Shown here piece by piece: positions 52,262 to 60,888 of a DNA stretch of 64,000 bases (the stretch's first letter is position 1; every line of letters begins with the position of its first letter). The DNA lies in assembly GCA_964461115.1 (NCBI GenBank), contig CAYWSX010000009.1, positions 1-64,000 of the forward strand, given 5' to 3'. The notes beneath the pieces are model-generated. The model did not search any database. It saw only the letters and a program-made list of their open reading frames with translations, and was not told the DNA's origin. The translations under genes were made by a program, and so were the position numbers. The stretch is from RGIG2134 sp964461115. GTDB taxonomy: Bacteria; Cyanobacteriota; Vampirovibrionia; Gastranaerophilales; Gastranaerophilaceae.

Positions 52262-54163
52262 ATGCAGATAATCGAAGTCAGGAATGATATTTTAAAGTTA
52301 GCCTATTCACCGTTTCAAAACGGGCTTTTGCTTTCGGACTTTTTGCTGGTTTCGGAAGGCTCAAAGTCAATTTTGGCGCAAGTTATCGGCATCGAATCCT
52401 CTAACGAAAAAGATATTAACATAGCTGTTTTAAAAGGCTGCCTTTCCGTTGACGAAACTGGAAAAATCAACTCTTATGTCGGTTTTACACCGTCAACAGG
52501 CGCTGAAATAACACCTGTTGCACAAGAGCAGGTAATCTCAATGGTCGCAGGAGAGCAAAACACTGTTTTCTGGGGATACCTCGCACAGCACGACACGACC
52601 ATGTTTAAAACCGAATTTGAATTTGTTAAAAACAAACCTTTGATTCTGATGGACGATTACAATAATTACAACGTTATCGTTAATAATTTAGTTCACACAA
52701 CAAAACAGTTTGGAGGCAAAGCCGTAATTGTTGACTTTGATGGAAACCTTCAAGTAGACAATGCTTTTTACATAAAAACAGCCGAAGATTTCAAATTCCC
52801 TCTTTCGTATAATACTTTGAACTATATTTACGAAAACGACCTGAAAGAAGAATCTCTTTCCACGCAGGCTGTTGTTCAAGATATTATCATCGAGCTTCAA
52901 GAATACATAAAAGCCCTTCCTGAAGGATTTTTGCCATTCTCAACAATCAAAAATGTTGTTTACTCCCAGTATGAAGAAAATAAAATTCCTGAACTTATGC
53001 TCTTTAAAAATAAGTTTTTAAAGTACGCACAGCAAGACTTTCTGGCTGAAACTACAGAGGATTTTGACTTCATAAATGAAGCGATTAATGAAAATAATAT
53101 CGTCATTATCGACGCGTCAAACCTTGATACGACCTGGCACAAACTTATGCTTAATTACCTTTCAAGTGAATTAAGCGAAAAAGCTTTCTTTATTACAAAA
53201 CTTGAAAACGACAATTCTGACAAGAAAACTATTCTCGATATCTACAATAATCGTGAAATAATGCCTATTTTGACATCAGGTCATTCACACGAGTGCATAA
53301 ATGTTCTTAAATCTATCGCAAAAAACCTGATTGTTTTCCAGCCAAACAAAGTGGTAAATGATTACGGAACACATGCTTCATTTATGCAAAAGTTGAACCG
53401 CGATGAATACGTTATTTGCGGAGAAAACACGCTTTATCTGTCGTTTATTGTCCGCCTCACTTACATCGACACAAATATGTCACCGGAATATATTGAAAAA
53501 GAAATTCAGGCCGATGTAGATAAGCTTTATCGCGCCGGTTCTAAAAAAACGGCATCAACTATTGCTCCGACACAAAATATACTTGCGAATGAACCTGTAG
53601 TGCCCGTTAGCCCTCAAGTATCAGCAACCCAAAACACCGCTCACGAAGATGAGATGATTACGGATGATGATTTAGATTTTCTGGAAGAATTAGATGATAT
53701 GCCGGAAGAAACAGAAGAAATCGGGCTTGATTCGTTCACAAACACCGAGCACTCTGAGAATATCTACGAGAATCCGGAAGAATATAAAGACGAAGAGGAT
53801 GAAGAGGAAGCTTACTCTCCGCTTGAAGTAAAAAATGTATCGGAAGAACTTGAAATCCAAACTCTGCCTACATACGAGGAAAACGCCGAATATAAGTCCG
53901 AACCGGAAGAAGAACCAGAAGACGACGACGTAATAGACGATACGCCGAAAACTCCGCCGATTCCGATTTATTCCGTACCGGAGCTTGAAACAGAATCCCC
54001 TGCCGAGTTTGTAGAAGGTAATTTTGTATACCACGAAAAATACGGCAAAGGCGTAATTGAAAAAATCATGAATTACGGAACAAAAACTCTTTGCTCAATT
54101 CAATTTGAAGAAGTCGGAAGACGTCTTCTTGACCCTAATCTTGCGGGTCTTAAACAGGTTTAA
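52262..54163 (+). CDS. Protein with barrel-like N-terminus, acidic linker and UvrD-type C-terminal domain
   Basis: A 633-aa protein. Residues 1-110 look like a small beta-barrel (LKLAYSPFQNGLLLSDFLLV). Residues about 110-430 have an alternating strand-helix pattern (NVIVNNLVHTTKQFGGKAVIVDF; NNIVIIDASNLD), recalling a HerA-like ATPase core, but without a Walker A motif. A highly acidic linker (about 455-585) follows. The last 50 residues (FVYHEKYGKGVIEKI, CSIQFEEVGRRLL) match the Tudor-like C-terminal domain of UvrD/PcrA helicases, which binds RNA polymerase. A regulatory DNA- or RNA-polymerase-related role is plausible but unproven. Confidence 0.5.
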   Translation: MQIIEVRNDILKLAYSPFQNGLLLSDFLLVSEGSKSILAQVIGIESSNEKDINIAVLKGCLSVDETGKINSYVGFTPSTGAEITPVAQEQVISMVAGEQNTVFWGYLAQHDTTMFKTEFEFVKNKPLILMDDYNNYNVIVNNLVHTTKQFGGKAVIVDFDGNLQVDNAFYIKTAEDFKFPLSYNTLNYIYENDLKEESLSTQAVVQDIIIELQEYIKALPEGFLPFSTIKNVVYSQYEENKIPELMLFKNKFLKYAQQDFLAETTEDFDFINEAINENNIVIIDASNLDTTWHKLMLNYLSSELSEKAFFITKLENDNSDKKTILDIYNNREIMPILTSGHSHECINVLKSIAKNLIVFQPNKVVNDYGTHASFMQKLNRDEYVICGENTLYLSFIVRLTYIDTNMSPEYIEKEIQADVDKLYRAGSKKTASTIAPTQNILANEPVVPVSPQVSATQNTAHEDEMITDDDLDFLEELDDMPEETEEIGLDSFTNTEHSENIYENPEEYKDEEDEEEAYSPLEVKNVSEELEIQTLPTYEENAEYKSEPEEEPEDDDVIDDTPKTPPIPIYSVPELETESPAEFVEGNFVYHEKYGKGVIEKIMNYGTKTLCSIQFEEVGRRLLDPNLAGLKQV

Positions 54164-54174
54164 AAAACCTAAAT

Positions 54175-54999
54175 TTAAACAATGCTTTTTTGCATACGGC
54201 TTGTTCTTTCCTCCGAAAGAATTTTTCTAAGCTTCATAATCGCTTGTGCGTGGAGCTGGCACACACGTGACTCAGAGACTTCAATCATTTCACCGATTTC
54301 TTTAAGCGTCATGTTTTCGTGATAGTAAAGCACCATAATCATTCTTTCACGCTCAGGCAAACGCTTTAAGGCCGTATGAAGCTCTTTCTTGACGTCTTTT
54401 TCTTCCATTTGCTCTTCAGGCGTGAGTTTGTTTTGGTCTTGAATTGTATCTATAATCTCAACACTGTCTTCCGATGTACCTCTTTTGTCATGAAGCGAAT
54501 AAATGCTTGTGTCTTCCGCCAAAATCTCATCCACTCGTTCTTTTTCAATACCCAGAGAGTGTGCGACTTCTGACGTGGTTGGCATTCTTCCGAGCTTCAT
54601 TCGAAGCGCTTCCATAGCATTTTTCACATCTTTAATTTTCTTCCTTGCGCTTCTCGGCAAGAAATCCTGAGAGCGAATTTTGTCTATAATATTTCCGCGA
54701 ATACGCATAAGCGCATAGGTTTCAAACCTTGCCCCCTTATCAACAGAGAATTTTTCAATAGCGTCAATAAGCCCTTCTACACCATAACTCGCGATATCTT
54801 CAACAGAAAAAGACGGCGGAAGATTCACTTTTACCCGCCCTATTACATACCTTGTAAGATAGATATACTGCACAATAAGCTTATCTCTTACAGCTTTGTT
54901 GGTTTTGTCCGCAAAATACGCGTTCCATAAAGCTTCCAACTCCTCGTCAGATACACGTTTTATGTGGCTGTATGAATTATTGTCTAATTCACTTGTCAT
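54175..54999 (-). CDS. FliA/WhiG-type sigma factor
   Basis: A 274-aa sigma-70-family protein. Region 2 (about 45-115): IVQYIYLTRYVIGRVKVNLP, YGVEGLIDAIEKFS, FETYALMRIRGNIIDKIR. Region 3 (about 120-165): RSARKKIKDVKNAMEALR and PTTSEVAHSLGIEKERV. Region 4 (about 215-260): LKRLPERERMIMVLYYHENM and LKEIGEMIEVSESRVCQL. The pattern fits the FliA/WhiG/SigF-like group 3. No flagellar gene or anti-sigma gene is nearby, so its targets are unknown. It is convergent with the 633-aa gene and divergent, after 221 nt, from the glycine-zipper protein. Confidence 0.9.
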   Translation of the reverse strand: MTSELDNNSYSHIKRVSDEELEALWNAYFADKTNKAVRDKLIVQYIYLTRYVIGRVKVNLPPSFSVEDIASYGVEGLIDAIEKFSVDKGARFETYALMRIRGNIIDKIRSQDFLPRSARKKIKDVKNAMEALRMKLGRMPTTSEVAHSLGIEKERVDEILAEDTSIYSLHDKRGTSEDSVEIIDTIQDQNKLTPEEQMEEKDVKKELHTALKRLPERERMIMVLYYHENMTLKEIGEMIEVSESRVCQLHAQAIMKLRKILSEERTSRMQKSIV

Positions 55000-55220
55000 T
55001 TTAACCCCAAGACATTCTTGTTCGAACTTTTTTGGGAAATATTAAAAAATATTTATTATCCCCTCATAATAATTTTAATTATTCAGCGCAAATAGTAATC
55101 ATATAAACAGATGAGTTTTGTAAATTTCCTGTAACATTTGTATCATTTTTAACAATTCTGCAAAGTAAAAGTTGTTTATTTAAACAGGTAGTTAGAATTA
55201 TTTATGGTTAGGTTTAAAAA

Positions 55221-56630
55221 ATGGCAGACAATTACGCATTAGCTTCAATAAATCCGTCTTTCGGGGGAATGTATATAAATCCTAATTATTTAGTAGCTGA
55301 AAACGCAACTAAAGCAATCAACTACTTGAACGGTGAATCTATTTCAGATCCTTCATTCACAAGTGAAATCCTTGGTGGCGGCGCTGCAATGGCGGCATTT
55401 ACCGTCGCTCCCAAATTAATACATCCTGTCCAATCATATAAAGCATTAAAAGCAACTAACTCAATTTTTAATGCTCTTCAAAATGAAGCAGGGTTTAAAA
55501 ATCTCACAGCTTTGGAAAAGAACGAAGCTGTTGCTAAATTTTTCGATGCAGAAAGAAAAGCATACAAAGTAGGAAAAGTTTCCACTGCGTTAAGATCTGC
55601 GGAAGAAACTAAAGTGATTACAAATGCTCTGGCAAAAGCAAAAACAGGTTACGAAGCAGCTTTAAAAGCAGGGGACGCAAAAGCTGTTTCAAAATATGCC
55701 GCAGAAATGGAAACAATTATCTCTCAAGGTAAAAAACAAGGCATTTTCAAGAGAGCATTTGATTATGCTATGAACTTGGGCAAAACTAAAACTCCACAAG
55801 CATATACTTCAAAACACGTTTTAGACGCGGCAAACTCAAGCGGACTTAAAGCGGCGGAAGCAAAAGCAGCTGAAAAAGCAGCAGCAAAAACAGGTTCAAC
55901 TCTTCTTGAAAAAGGCGGCAAAATCCTAAAAACAGGCGGATTCAAAGGAATGTTCATTATAGAGGGTCTGATTGAAGGCGCAACAGAAGTTCTTCCTACA
56001 TTCTCTCAATTAGGGGCAGCAAAAGGCTTCAAACAGCTTGCAAAATCAACAGTAAATGTCGCAGCGAGCGCTGGCGGCTGGGCAGCAGGTGCAGCTGCAG
56101 GTGCCGCAATAGGCTCAATTATTCCGGGAGCCGGAACTGTTGTCGGTGGAGCTATTGGTGCAGCCATCGGATTAGCTGGCGGTCTGATAGGCTCTTGGCT
56201 TGGAAGAAAAGCCGCAACTGCCGTCACCGGAAAATCAGAAATGGAAAAAGAAAAAGAAAAACAGGCAAAAATACAAGGCGTACAAATCTCTCAATCACCT
56301 CAAGATGCTGCACAGTTAAGCGCGGCTGTAAAACAACAAGCAATGCAGGATGATTCAAAAGATGCAAAAATTGCGCTTGAAGCAGCAAAAATCCTTGAAC
56401 ATACAGCAGCAATGCAAACACAACAAGCTCCTATTCAGCAAACTCAAACCAATCCTTTCAACTACGCAAGACCTGCTTTTTCAGGAAATATCGCACAAAA
56501 TATGAGCAACCCTTTTGGCGAGCAAACTCCATACACAACAGGCTTTAACTCATACAGCTTGTGCAACCTTCCTGAGGTAAACAACTTATTCGCTAAAAAC
56601 TATGATTCATTAAACTCTTACGCTTTTTAA
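55221..56630 (+). CDS. Glycine-zipper protein of unknown function
   Basis: A 469-aa protein. The N-terminal half is helical and Lys/Ala-rich. Residues about 285-335 form a glycine-zipper membrane segment of repeats G-x-x-x-G/A (AGAAAGAAIGSIIPGAGTVV and following). A charged helix follows, and an Asn/Gln/Pro-rich tail. Glycine zippers occur in pore-forming or membrane-stabilising proteins. It lies between two sigma-factor genes and its start ATG is preceded by a 221-nt AT-rich region without clear SD. Its stop overlaps the next convergent stop (TTAA). It resembles the protein at 44892-47195 in composition only. Confidence 0.5.
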   Translation: MADNYALASINPSFGGMYINPNYLVAENATKAINYLNGESISDPSFTSEILGGGAAMAAFTVAPKLIHPVQSYKALKATNSIFNALQNEAGFKNLTALEKNEAVAKFFDAERKAYKVGKVSTALRSAEETKVITNALAKAKTGYEAALKAGDAKAVSKYAAEMETIISQGKKQGIFKRAFDYAMNLGKTKTPQAYTSKHVLDAANSSGLKAAEAKAAEKAAAKTGSTLLEKGGKILKTGGFKGMFIIEGLIEGATEVLPTFSQLGAAKGFKQLAKSTVNVAASAGGWAAGAAAGAAIGSIIPGAGTVVGGAIGAAIGLAGGLIGSWLGRKAATAVTGKSEMEKEKEKQAKIQGVQISQSPQDAAQLSAAVKQQAMQDDSKDAKIALEAAKILEHTAAMQTQQAPIQQTQTNPFNYARPAFSGNIAQNMSNPFGEQTPYTTGFNSYSLCNLPEVNNLFAKNYDSLNSYAF

Positions 56631-57268
56631 TCACCAAAGTTCTGCTTTTGAAGGTCTTTTTTAAGTTTGTTTAAGCCGGCTTGAATAATACGGGAAACAC
56701 GTGACTGCGAAATACCATACTCATCAGAGATTTCACGCAATTTTTTGTCTTTAAAGAATTTGCACTCGATAAGCTCTCTCTCTCTTTGAGGGAGCTTTCT
56801 TATTGCGTCTTTTAGAACTACGCTTAATTCGGAAAATTCAACCGTTTCAGAAGGGGTCAGCTTATCATCTTTGATAATGGTAGGGTTTTCAGCGTCAGCA
56901 AGTTCATCAACAGATAAAATCGTACGGTAAACGGCCTCTCTAACCTCGTTATTACTATCTTCGTCAAGCTTTACCGAGCGAGTTTTTAGCGTATACCATT
57001 TGTATCGGCGTCTGATTTCGTTACGAATAGCCCATTTTATTGCAGTTGAAAGATAGGAGTTGTTGAATGTCTCCATATCAGAAGTTTTTGCGAGAGTGTG
57101 TATAACCTGAATACCTATATTTATGAGTTCTGAATACTCAATAAGATGAGGAACGTTAAATTTTTTAATCTCAACTTTAACAACAGTTTCAATCAAAGAC
57201 ATGTAGTCTTTGATATTAAATTTGTCTAAAGTAGCGGTTTTTTTTTCTTGACTCATCGTTTTCAACAT
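56627..57268 (-). CDS. Sigma-70-family sigma factor
   Basis: About 213 aa from ATG 57268 (or ATG 57256). Region 2 (about 50-100): ELINIGIQVIHTLAKT, FNNSYLSTAIKWAIRNEIRR. Region 4 (about 150-205): KDAIRKLPQRERELIECKFF and LREISDEYGISQSRVSRIIQ. Region 3 is reduced, so it is a compact sigma of the RpsI/SigF-like kind. Promoter: -10 TATAAT ends 7 nt before ATG 57268 on the minus strand. Targets are unknown; it lies opposite the FliA-type sigma gene about the glycine-zipper protein. Confidence 0.85.
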   Translation of the reverse strand: MLKTMSQEKKTATLDKFNIKDYMSLIETVVKVEIKKFNVPHLIEYSELINIGIQVIHTLAKTSDMETFNNSYLSTAIKWAIRNEIRRRYKWYTLKTRSVKLDEDSNNEVREAVYRTILSVDELADAENPTIIKDDKLTPSETVEFSELSVVLKDAIRKLPQRERELIECKFFKDKKLREISDEYGISQSRVSRIIQAGLNKLKKDLQKQNFGD

Positions 57269-57275
57269 ACACACA

Positions 57276-57281
57276 ATTATA
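57276..57281 (-). promoter_or_regulatory. -10 box of a probable leaderless sigma-factor transcript
   Basis: TATAAT on the minus strand ends 7 nt before the ATG at 57268. Confidence 0.4.
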
Positions 57282-57391
57282 CTTAATACTATATTATCTA
57301 AAAATAGCCGCTTAGGCAATAAAAACTTTTTTCCAATCTGATAAGGTCTAAATATAGCATCTTGGGGATTTATTACAGAAAGGAATTTTTT

Positions 57392-58261
57392 ATGAAAGCT
57401 TTATTTTGCACTGACGGCTCAGAAATCAGTTTTTACGCACTAAACAACATCCAAAATTATTGCAGTGATATGACGGTAGACGTTTTATGCGTTGTGGATT
57501 GGCATTTTTATCCGATGTACATGTCGTATCCGGAACAGGATTTTATAAACACCTACGATGAAATGGCAAACAAAGTCTTAGCGCTTGCGAAAGAACAGAT
57601 AGAAAAAAAAGGCTACAAAACCGGTGAACTCAAAAAATCTTGGGGCAGCGCGAGTGAGGAAATTATCAAACACGCAAAAAATGCAAAATATGACTTAATA
57701 ATTCTCGGCTCACATGGCAAAAAGGGGATACAAAGCTGGCTTGGTTCAGTTTCACGCCATGTTGTAAACAACGTACAAGAACCTCTTTTTGTAAGTAAAG
57801 AAGAACGTCCGAACAAAAAAGTTTTATTCACCGCTGACGGCTCTGAAGGCTCAAAATTTGCAATAAAAAAAGCTCTTTCACTTTTAGATTTAAAAGAAAA
57901 AGATATCTATGTAATAACCGTAATGGAAGACATATCGACGCTTCCGATTGAAATTACAAGCAATAAAGAATGGTTCAACGACTACTTAAAGAAAAGAAAT
58001 TGTTTTGCACAAAACGTAATGCGCGACACAAACGTAATGCTCAAAGAACACGGCCTTGAAGCACATGACGAAATCACACTTATCGGCGCCCCAAGCACGT
58101 CTATTATCGATACAATCGAAAAAGAGAAAATAGACCTTGTAATTCTCGGTTCCCGCTCAAAAGATAAAGTTTCAGAGATTTTGCTGGGCTCTACAAGCAA
58201 ACGCGTGCTTGAAAAAGTAAAAAGCTCGGTACTCATCGTGGCTCCTCCAACTGAACAATAA
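57392..58261 (+). CDS. Tandem universal stress protein
   Basis: About 289 aa from ATG 57392 (AAAGGA 6 nt upstream). Two UspA domains are joined: the first begins ALFCTDGSEISFYAL and ends with DLIILGSHGKKGIQSWLGSVSRHVV; the second begins VLFTADGSEGSKFAI and ends with DLVILGSRSKDKVSEILLGSTS. Each has the G-2x-G-9x-G(S/T) nucleotide-binding motif, so ATP binding is likely. A general stress role. It is followed by the SRP RNA gene. Confidence 0.92.
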   Translation: MKALFCTDGSEISFYALNNIQNYCSDMTVDVLCVVDWHFYPMYMSYPEQDFINTYDEMANKVLALAKEQIEKKGYKTGELKKSWGSASEEIIKHAKNAKYDLIILGSHGKKGIQSWLGSVSRHVVNNVQEPLFVSKEERPNKKVLFTADGSEGSKFAIKKALSLLDLKEKDIYVITVMEDISTLPIEITSNKEWFNDYLKKRNCFAQNVMRDTNVMLKEHGLEAHDEITLIGAPSTSIIDTIEKEKIDLVILGSRSKDKVSEILLGSTSKRVLEKVKSSVLIVAPPTEQ

Positions 58262-58296
58262 TTTGCACCCCGAATACTTTTAATGTAAGCTATAAA

Positions 58297-58559
58297 TTGC
58301 CGTGCTCCACGGGGACGTAGCGAATCTCTCGACTTGAACGCTTAGCAAGGTGCAGAGCCTGCTGTGAGGGGTCAAGGTGCAAGGCAATCAGCTGATATGT
58401 TGTTGATTATTCAAACAGTATCGGCGCAATCCGTCGAACCGTGTCAGAGTGGGAACACAGCAGCACTAAGACGGGCGTTGCGGGTGATATTGGATTGAAG
58501 GGGAGATGTGTCAGTCAGAGAACTTTGTGCTTTGTCTTCGATAGGCAGTGGCACGGCAA
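58297..58559 (+). ncRNA. ffs: Large bacterial signal recognition particle RNA
   Basis: The 5' TTGCCGTGC (58297-58305) pairs with the 3' GCACGGCAA (58551-58559). Domain IV is at 58441-58464: GTCAG ... GGGAA ... AGCAGC, the Ffh-binding asymmetric loop and tetraloop. The extra sequence between the 5' end and domain IV fits an Alu-type domain, as in Bacillus-type large SRP RNA of about 265 nt. The ends are approximate. It fills the gap between the UspA gene and 58602; a terminator follows. Confidence 0.85.
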
Positions 58560-58560
58560 T

Positions 58561-58600
58561 AAAAAACCGCCGAATTCTTAAAGTTTTGGCGGTTTTTTAA
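58561..58600. terminator. Bidirectional terminator after SRP RNA
   Basis: AAAAAACCGCC and GGCGGTTTTTT form the stem around a loop of about 16 nt, just after the SRP RNA and just after the stop of the convergent gene at 58602. Confidence 0.75.
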
Positions 58601-58601
58601 T

Positions 58602-59051
58602 TTATATCTTTCTATTTACGAGAACACCGGCAGGGTCATCGAATTTTTTTACCATAGATAGCATATCCTTTGTCGTCAGGCGTTGTACCGTCATTTGAAG
58701 ATAATTATCGTAAAGTTCAACGATATTTGCTTCATTGTTTATTTTCATTTCAAAACGTTTAGGGCTATGCTCAGGGTCATCGTCGTCAAGCTCAACTTCA
58801 GGAGCCGCAAGCACTTCTGTATCTTCTTCCTCCCCTTCGCCGGATTGTCCGCCTAAAAATGCCTGACCGCCTGTTTCTTCAAAATCATTTTCTTTACGAA
58901 GAATTCCCTGACGTTTTCCCATAGCGTCAATATCTTTTATTTGATTGGCAGAACCGCGCGCCACCATAAGGTCTACCTCATTCGCCATTTGCGCAGATGT
59001 AAGCTTATTGTATAAACCAAGGTTCGCCATTGAAAAACCGTCAAGACCCAT
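58602..59051 (-). CDS. Small acidic protein of unknown function
   Basis: About 149 aa from ATG 59051, chosen because GGAG lies 5 nt upstream. The N-terminus MGLDGFSMANLGLYNKL is followed by helices, an acidic run (EGEEEDTEVLAAPEVELDDD) and a conserved-looking end (MLSMVKKFDDPAGVLVNRKI). No family is recognised. It is divergent from the gene at 59140. Confidence 0.45.
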   Translation of the reverse strand: MGLDGFSMANLGLYNKLTSAQMANEVDLMVARGSANQIKDIDAMGKRQGILRKENDFEETGGQAFLGGQSGEGEEEDTEVLAAPEVELDDDDPEHSPKRFEMKINNEANIVELYDNYLQMTVQRLTTKDMLSMVKKFDDPAGVLVNRKI

Positions 59052-59139
59052 TTTTTCTCCGTTCGTAAAATAATGTAAATAACCGTTTTTATAACTCAAT
59101 TATAATATATAATTATACAAATGACTATCGGAGGAAAGT

Positions 59140-59901
59140 ATGAATAATATTTATGGCGCTTTTACGGAAAAAATTCTTGATTTACCGCTTTGGGTAAAGG
59201 AAATAGTATATTTTATACTAAAAAGAAACCTTCAAATGGTTTTGCCTTGTTCAAATATCGATGAACAGAATGAAGAAAGCCTTTATCAAAATTTATGCCC
59301 TGAAATCACTTATGCAGGCAAAAAAGAGCTTGAACGATTGAGAGCTGAAGAACCGAATTCAATGGAATATAAATTTCTTGAAGCTTTAACAAAAAACAAA
59401 AATATTATTGAAATAACACTTAACAACATTTGGACACTTGAAGAAACATCTCAAATATATTGTGAATGTATAGAAAAACAGTTTGTTGCTCGCCCTGCCA
59501 GCGCAGTTATAAACGCAAAAGCGTCTTATTTTGCTAACAAAATTCGTATCGGCGAATATCTCAAAAGAATCGGTTTGATTGACGTCGACCAGCTGGAAAA
59601 TGCCATGAGACTTCAAAAAGAGTCCGAACTTGCGAATGAGAAAAAAGGTTTTGCCACAATTCTTGTAGACATGAACCTCGTTACGCGCGACGATACAGAC
59701 AATATTCTGCTTTTAAAGCAAGAAAGCAAAAAAAGATTTGTACTGAATTTCAGCACAAGCGGAAATCCAGAAGTACAAAATGACTTAAATCAGCATTTGG
59801 ACGCAAAAGTCAAAGAAGATGAAGCAAAAATAGAACGTCTTACATACGAAAATAATCTTTTGAAATCCAAGCTGAGAGAAATGCTTAATCTGGGAAAATA
59901 A
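59140..59901 (+). CDS. Protein with MshEN/GspE-N-like segment
   Basis: A 253-aa protein. Residues about 130-200 (IGEYLKRIGLIDVDQLENAMRLQKE) match the pattern I-G-E-x-L-x-x-x-G-L-I-x-x-x-Q-L-E-x-A found in the N-terminal domain of type II/IV pilus ATPases and in MshEN domains that bind c-di-GMP. No ATPase domain is present. The rest is helical. CGGAGG precedes the ATG. Its stop is immediately followed by the asparaginase start. Function unknown. Confidence 0.55.
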   Translation: MNNIYGAFTEKILDLPLWVKEIVYFILKRNLQMVLPCSNIDEQNEESLYQNLCPEITYAGKKELERLRAEEPNSMEYKFLEALTKNKNIIEITLNNIWTLEETSQIYCECIEKQFVARPASAVINAKASYFANKIRIGEYLKRIGLIDVDQLENAMRLQKESELANEKKGFATILVDMNLVTRDDTDNILLLKQESKKRFVLNFSTSGNPEVQNDLNQHLDAKVKEDEAKIERLTYENNLLKSKLREMLNLGK

Positions 59902-60888
59902 ATGAAACCCGCGTTATTACTAAGTTTTATTCGTGACGGACTCTCTGAACAAGAGCATTACGGATTTATAAAAGTTCTGAACACTGAAAAAGTACTTTTT
60001 GCAGTCGGTGATGCTGAAAATACTGTTTTTTATCAGCGTTCTTGTGCAAAACCGCTGCAAGCAAGCCTTTTAGTTGACTTTAAAATTGCAGATTATTATA
60101 ATTTAACGCAAGAAGAAATTGCTGTATCTTGCGCTTCTCACGTCGGAGAGGCTGAACACGTTGAAGTCATAAAAAACTATTTAAACAAAATTGAGTGCAC
60201 AAAAGATGAGCTTTTATGCGGAATTCAGCAGCCGATAGGCATTTCCGCGAGAGAAGATTTAATAAAGCAAGACAAAAAACCTGATATTCTTCAAAATAAT
60301 TGTTCGGGCAAACACACTTTTATGCTGGCGGCATGCCAAAAATACGCTTGGGACAAGGCGTCATATCCACAACAATCTCACACGCTTCAAATGAAAATTC
60401 TTGAAAAGATAAAAGAATTATGCCAAACAAATAAAGAGCTGCCTGTAACCAAAGACGGCTGCGGGGCGCCAATTTGGGCGACAACCCTTGATGAGCTGGG
60501 CAAAGGCTACCTGAACCTGTTCACAAATCCTAAATACTCTAAAATCAAAGAAGCGTTTCAAAATCATCCTTATTTGATAGGAGGAAAAGGGCGACTTGAT
60601 TCAGAGATAATAAATGCAGACAAGAATCTTATCGCAAAAGTCGGCGCCGGCGGACTTTGTGTTGTTGTAAATCTCAAAAAACAGGAAGCTCTTGTCGTAA
60701 AATCAGCAGACGCAGACATAAAAGCCCGGACTCTAATAACAATTTTTGCGCTTTTAGACCTTGGCTGGCTGAAAGATGAACAAATTCAAAACTCAGGCTT
60801 GAAACAAATATTCCAAACCGAAACAACAACACTACACGGTGAAATAATAGGCAAGGCCATACCCGAATTTAATTTAAGCAAAATTTAA
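59902..60888 (+). CDS. Asparaginase (PF06089-type)
   Basis: A 328-aa protein with the family blocks FYQRSCAKPLQASLL near residue 50, VSCASHVGEAEHVEVI, NNCSGKHTFML near residue 133, and VTKDGCGAPIWATTL. It belongs to the family with Rhizobium-type asparaginase II, which hydrolyses L-asparagine to aspartate and ammonia. Those enzymes contain conserved Cys, Ser and Lys residues as here (Cys in SGKH, SCAK). The ATG follows the previous stop directly (TAAATG), so coupling is likely. Its stop overlaps the convergent stop in a TTAA. Confidence 0.85.
   Translation: MKPALLLSFIRDGLSEQEHYGFIKVLNTEKVLFAVGDAENTVFYQRSCAKPLQASLLVDFKIADYYNLTQEEIAVSCASHVGEAEHVEVIKNYLNKIECTKDELLCGIQQPIGISAREDLIKQDKKPDILQNNCSGKHTFMLAACQKYAWDKASYPQQSHTLQMKILEKIKELCQTNKELPVTKDGCGAPIWATTLDELGKGYLNLFTNPKYSKIKEAFQNHPYLIGGKGRLDSEIINADKNLIAKVGAGGLCVVVNLKKQEALVVKSADADIKARTLITIFALLDLGWLKDEQIQNSGLKQIFQTETTTLHGEIIGKAIPEFNLSKI

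Noticed and set aside
55000..55220. AT-rich region as a possible replication origin or regulatory RNA
   Set aside because: No DnaA-box cluster, no stable hairpin and no terminator is visible; a normal intergenic region between divergent genes is enough.
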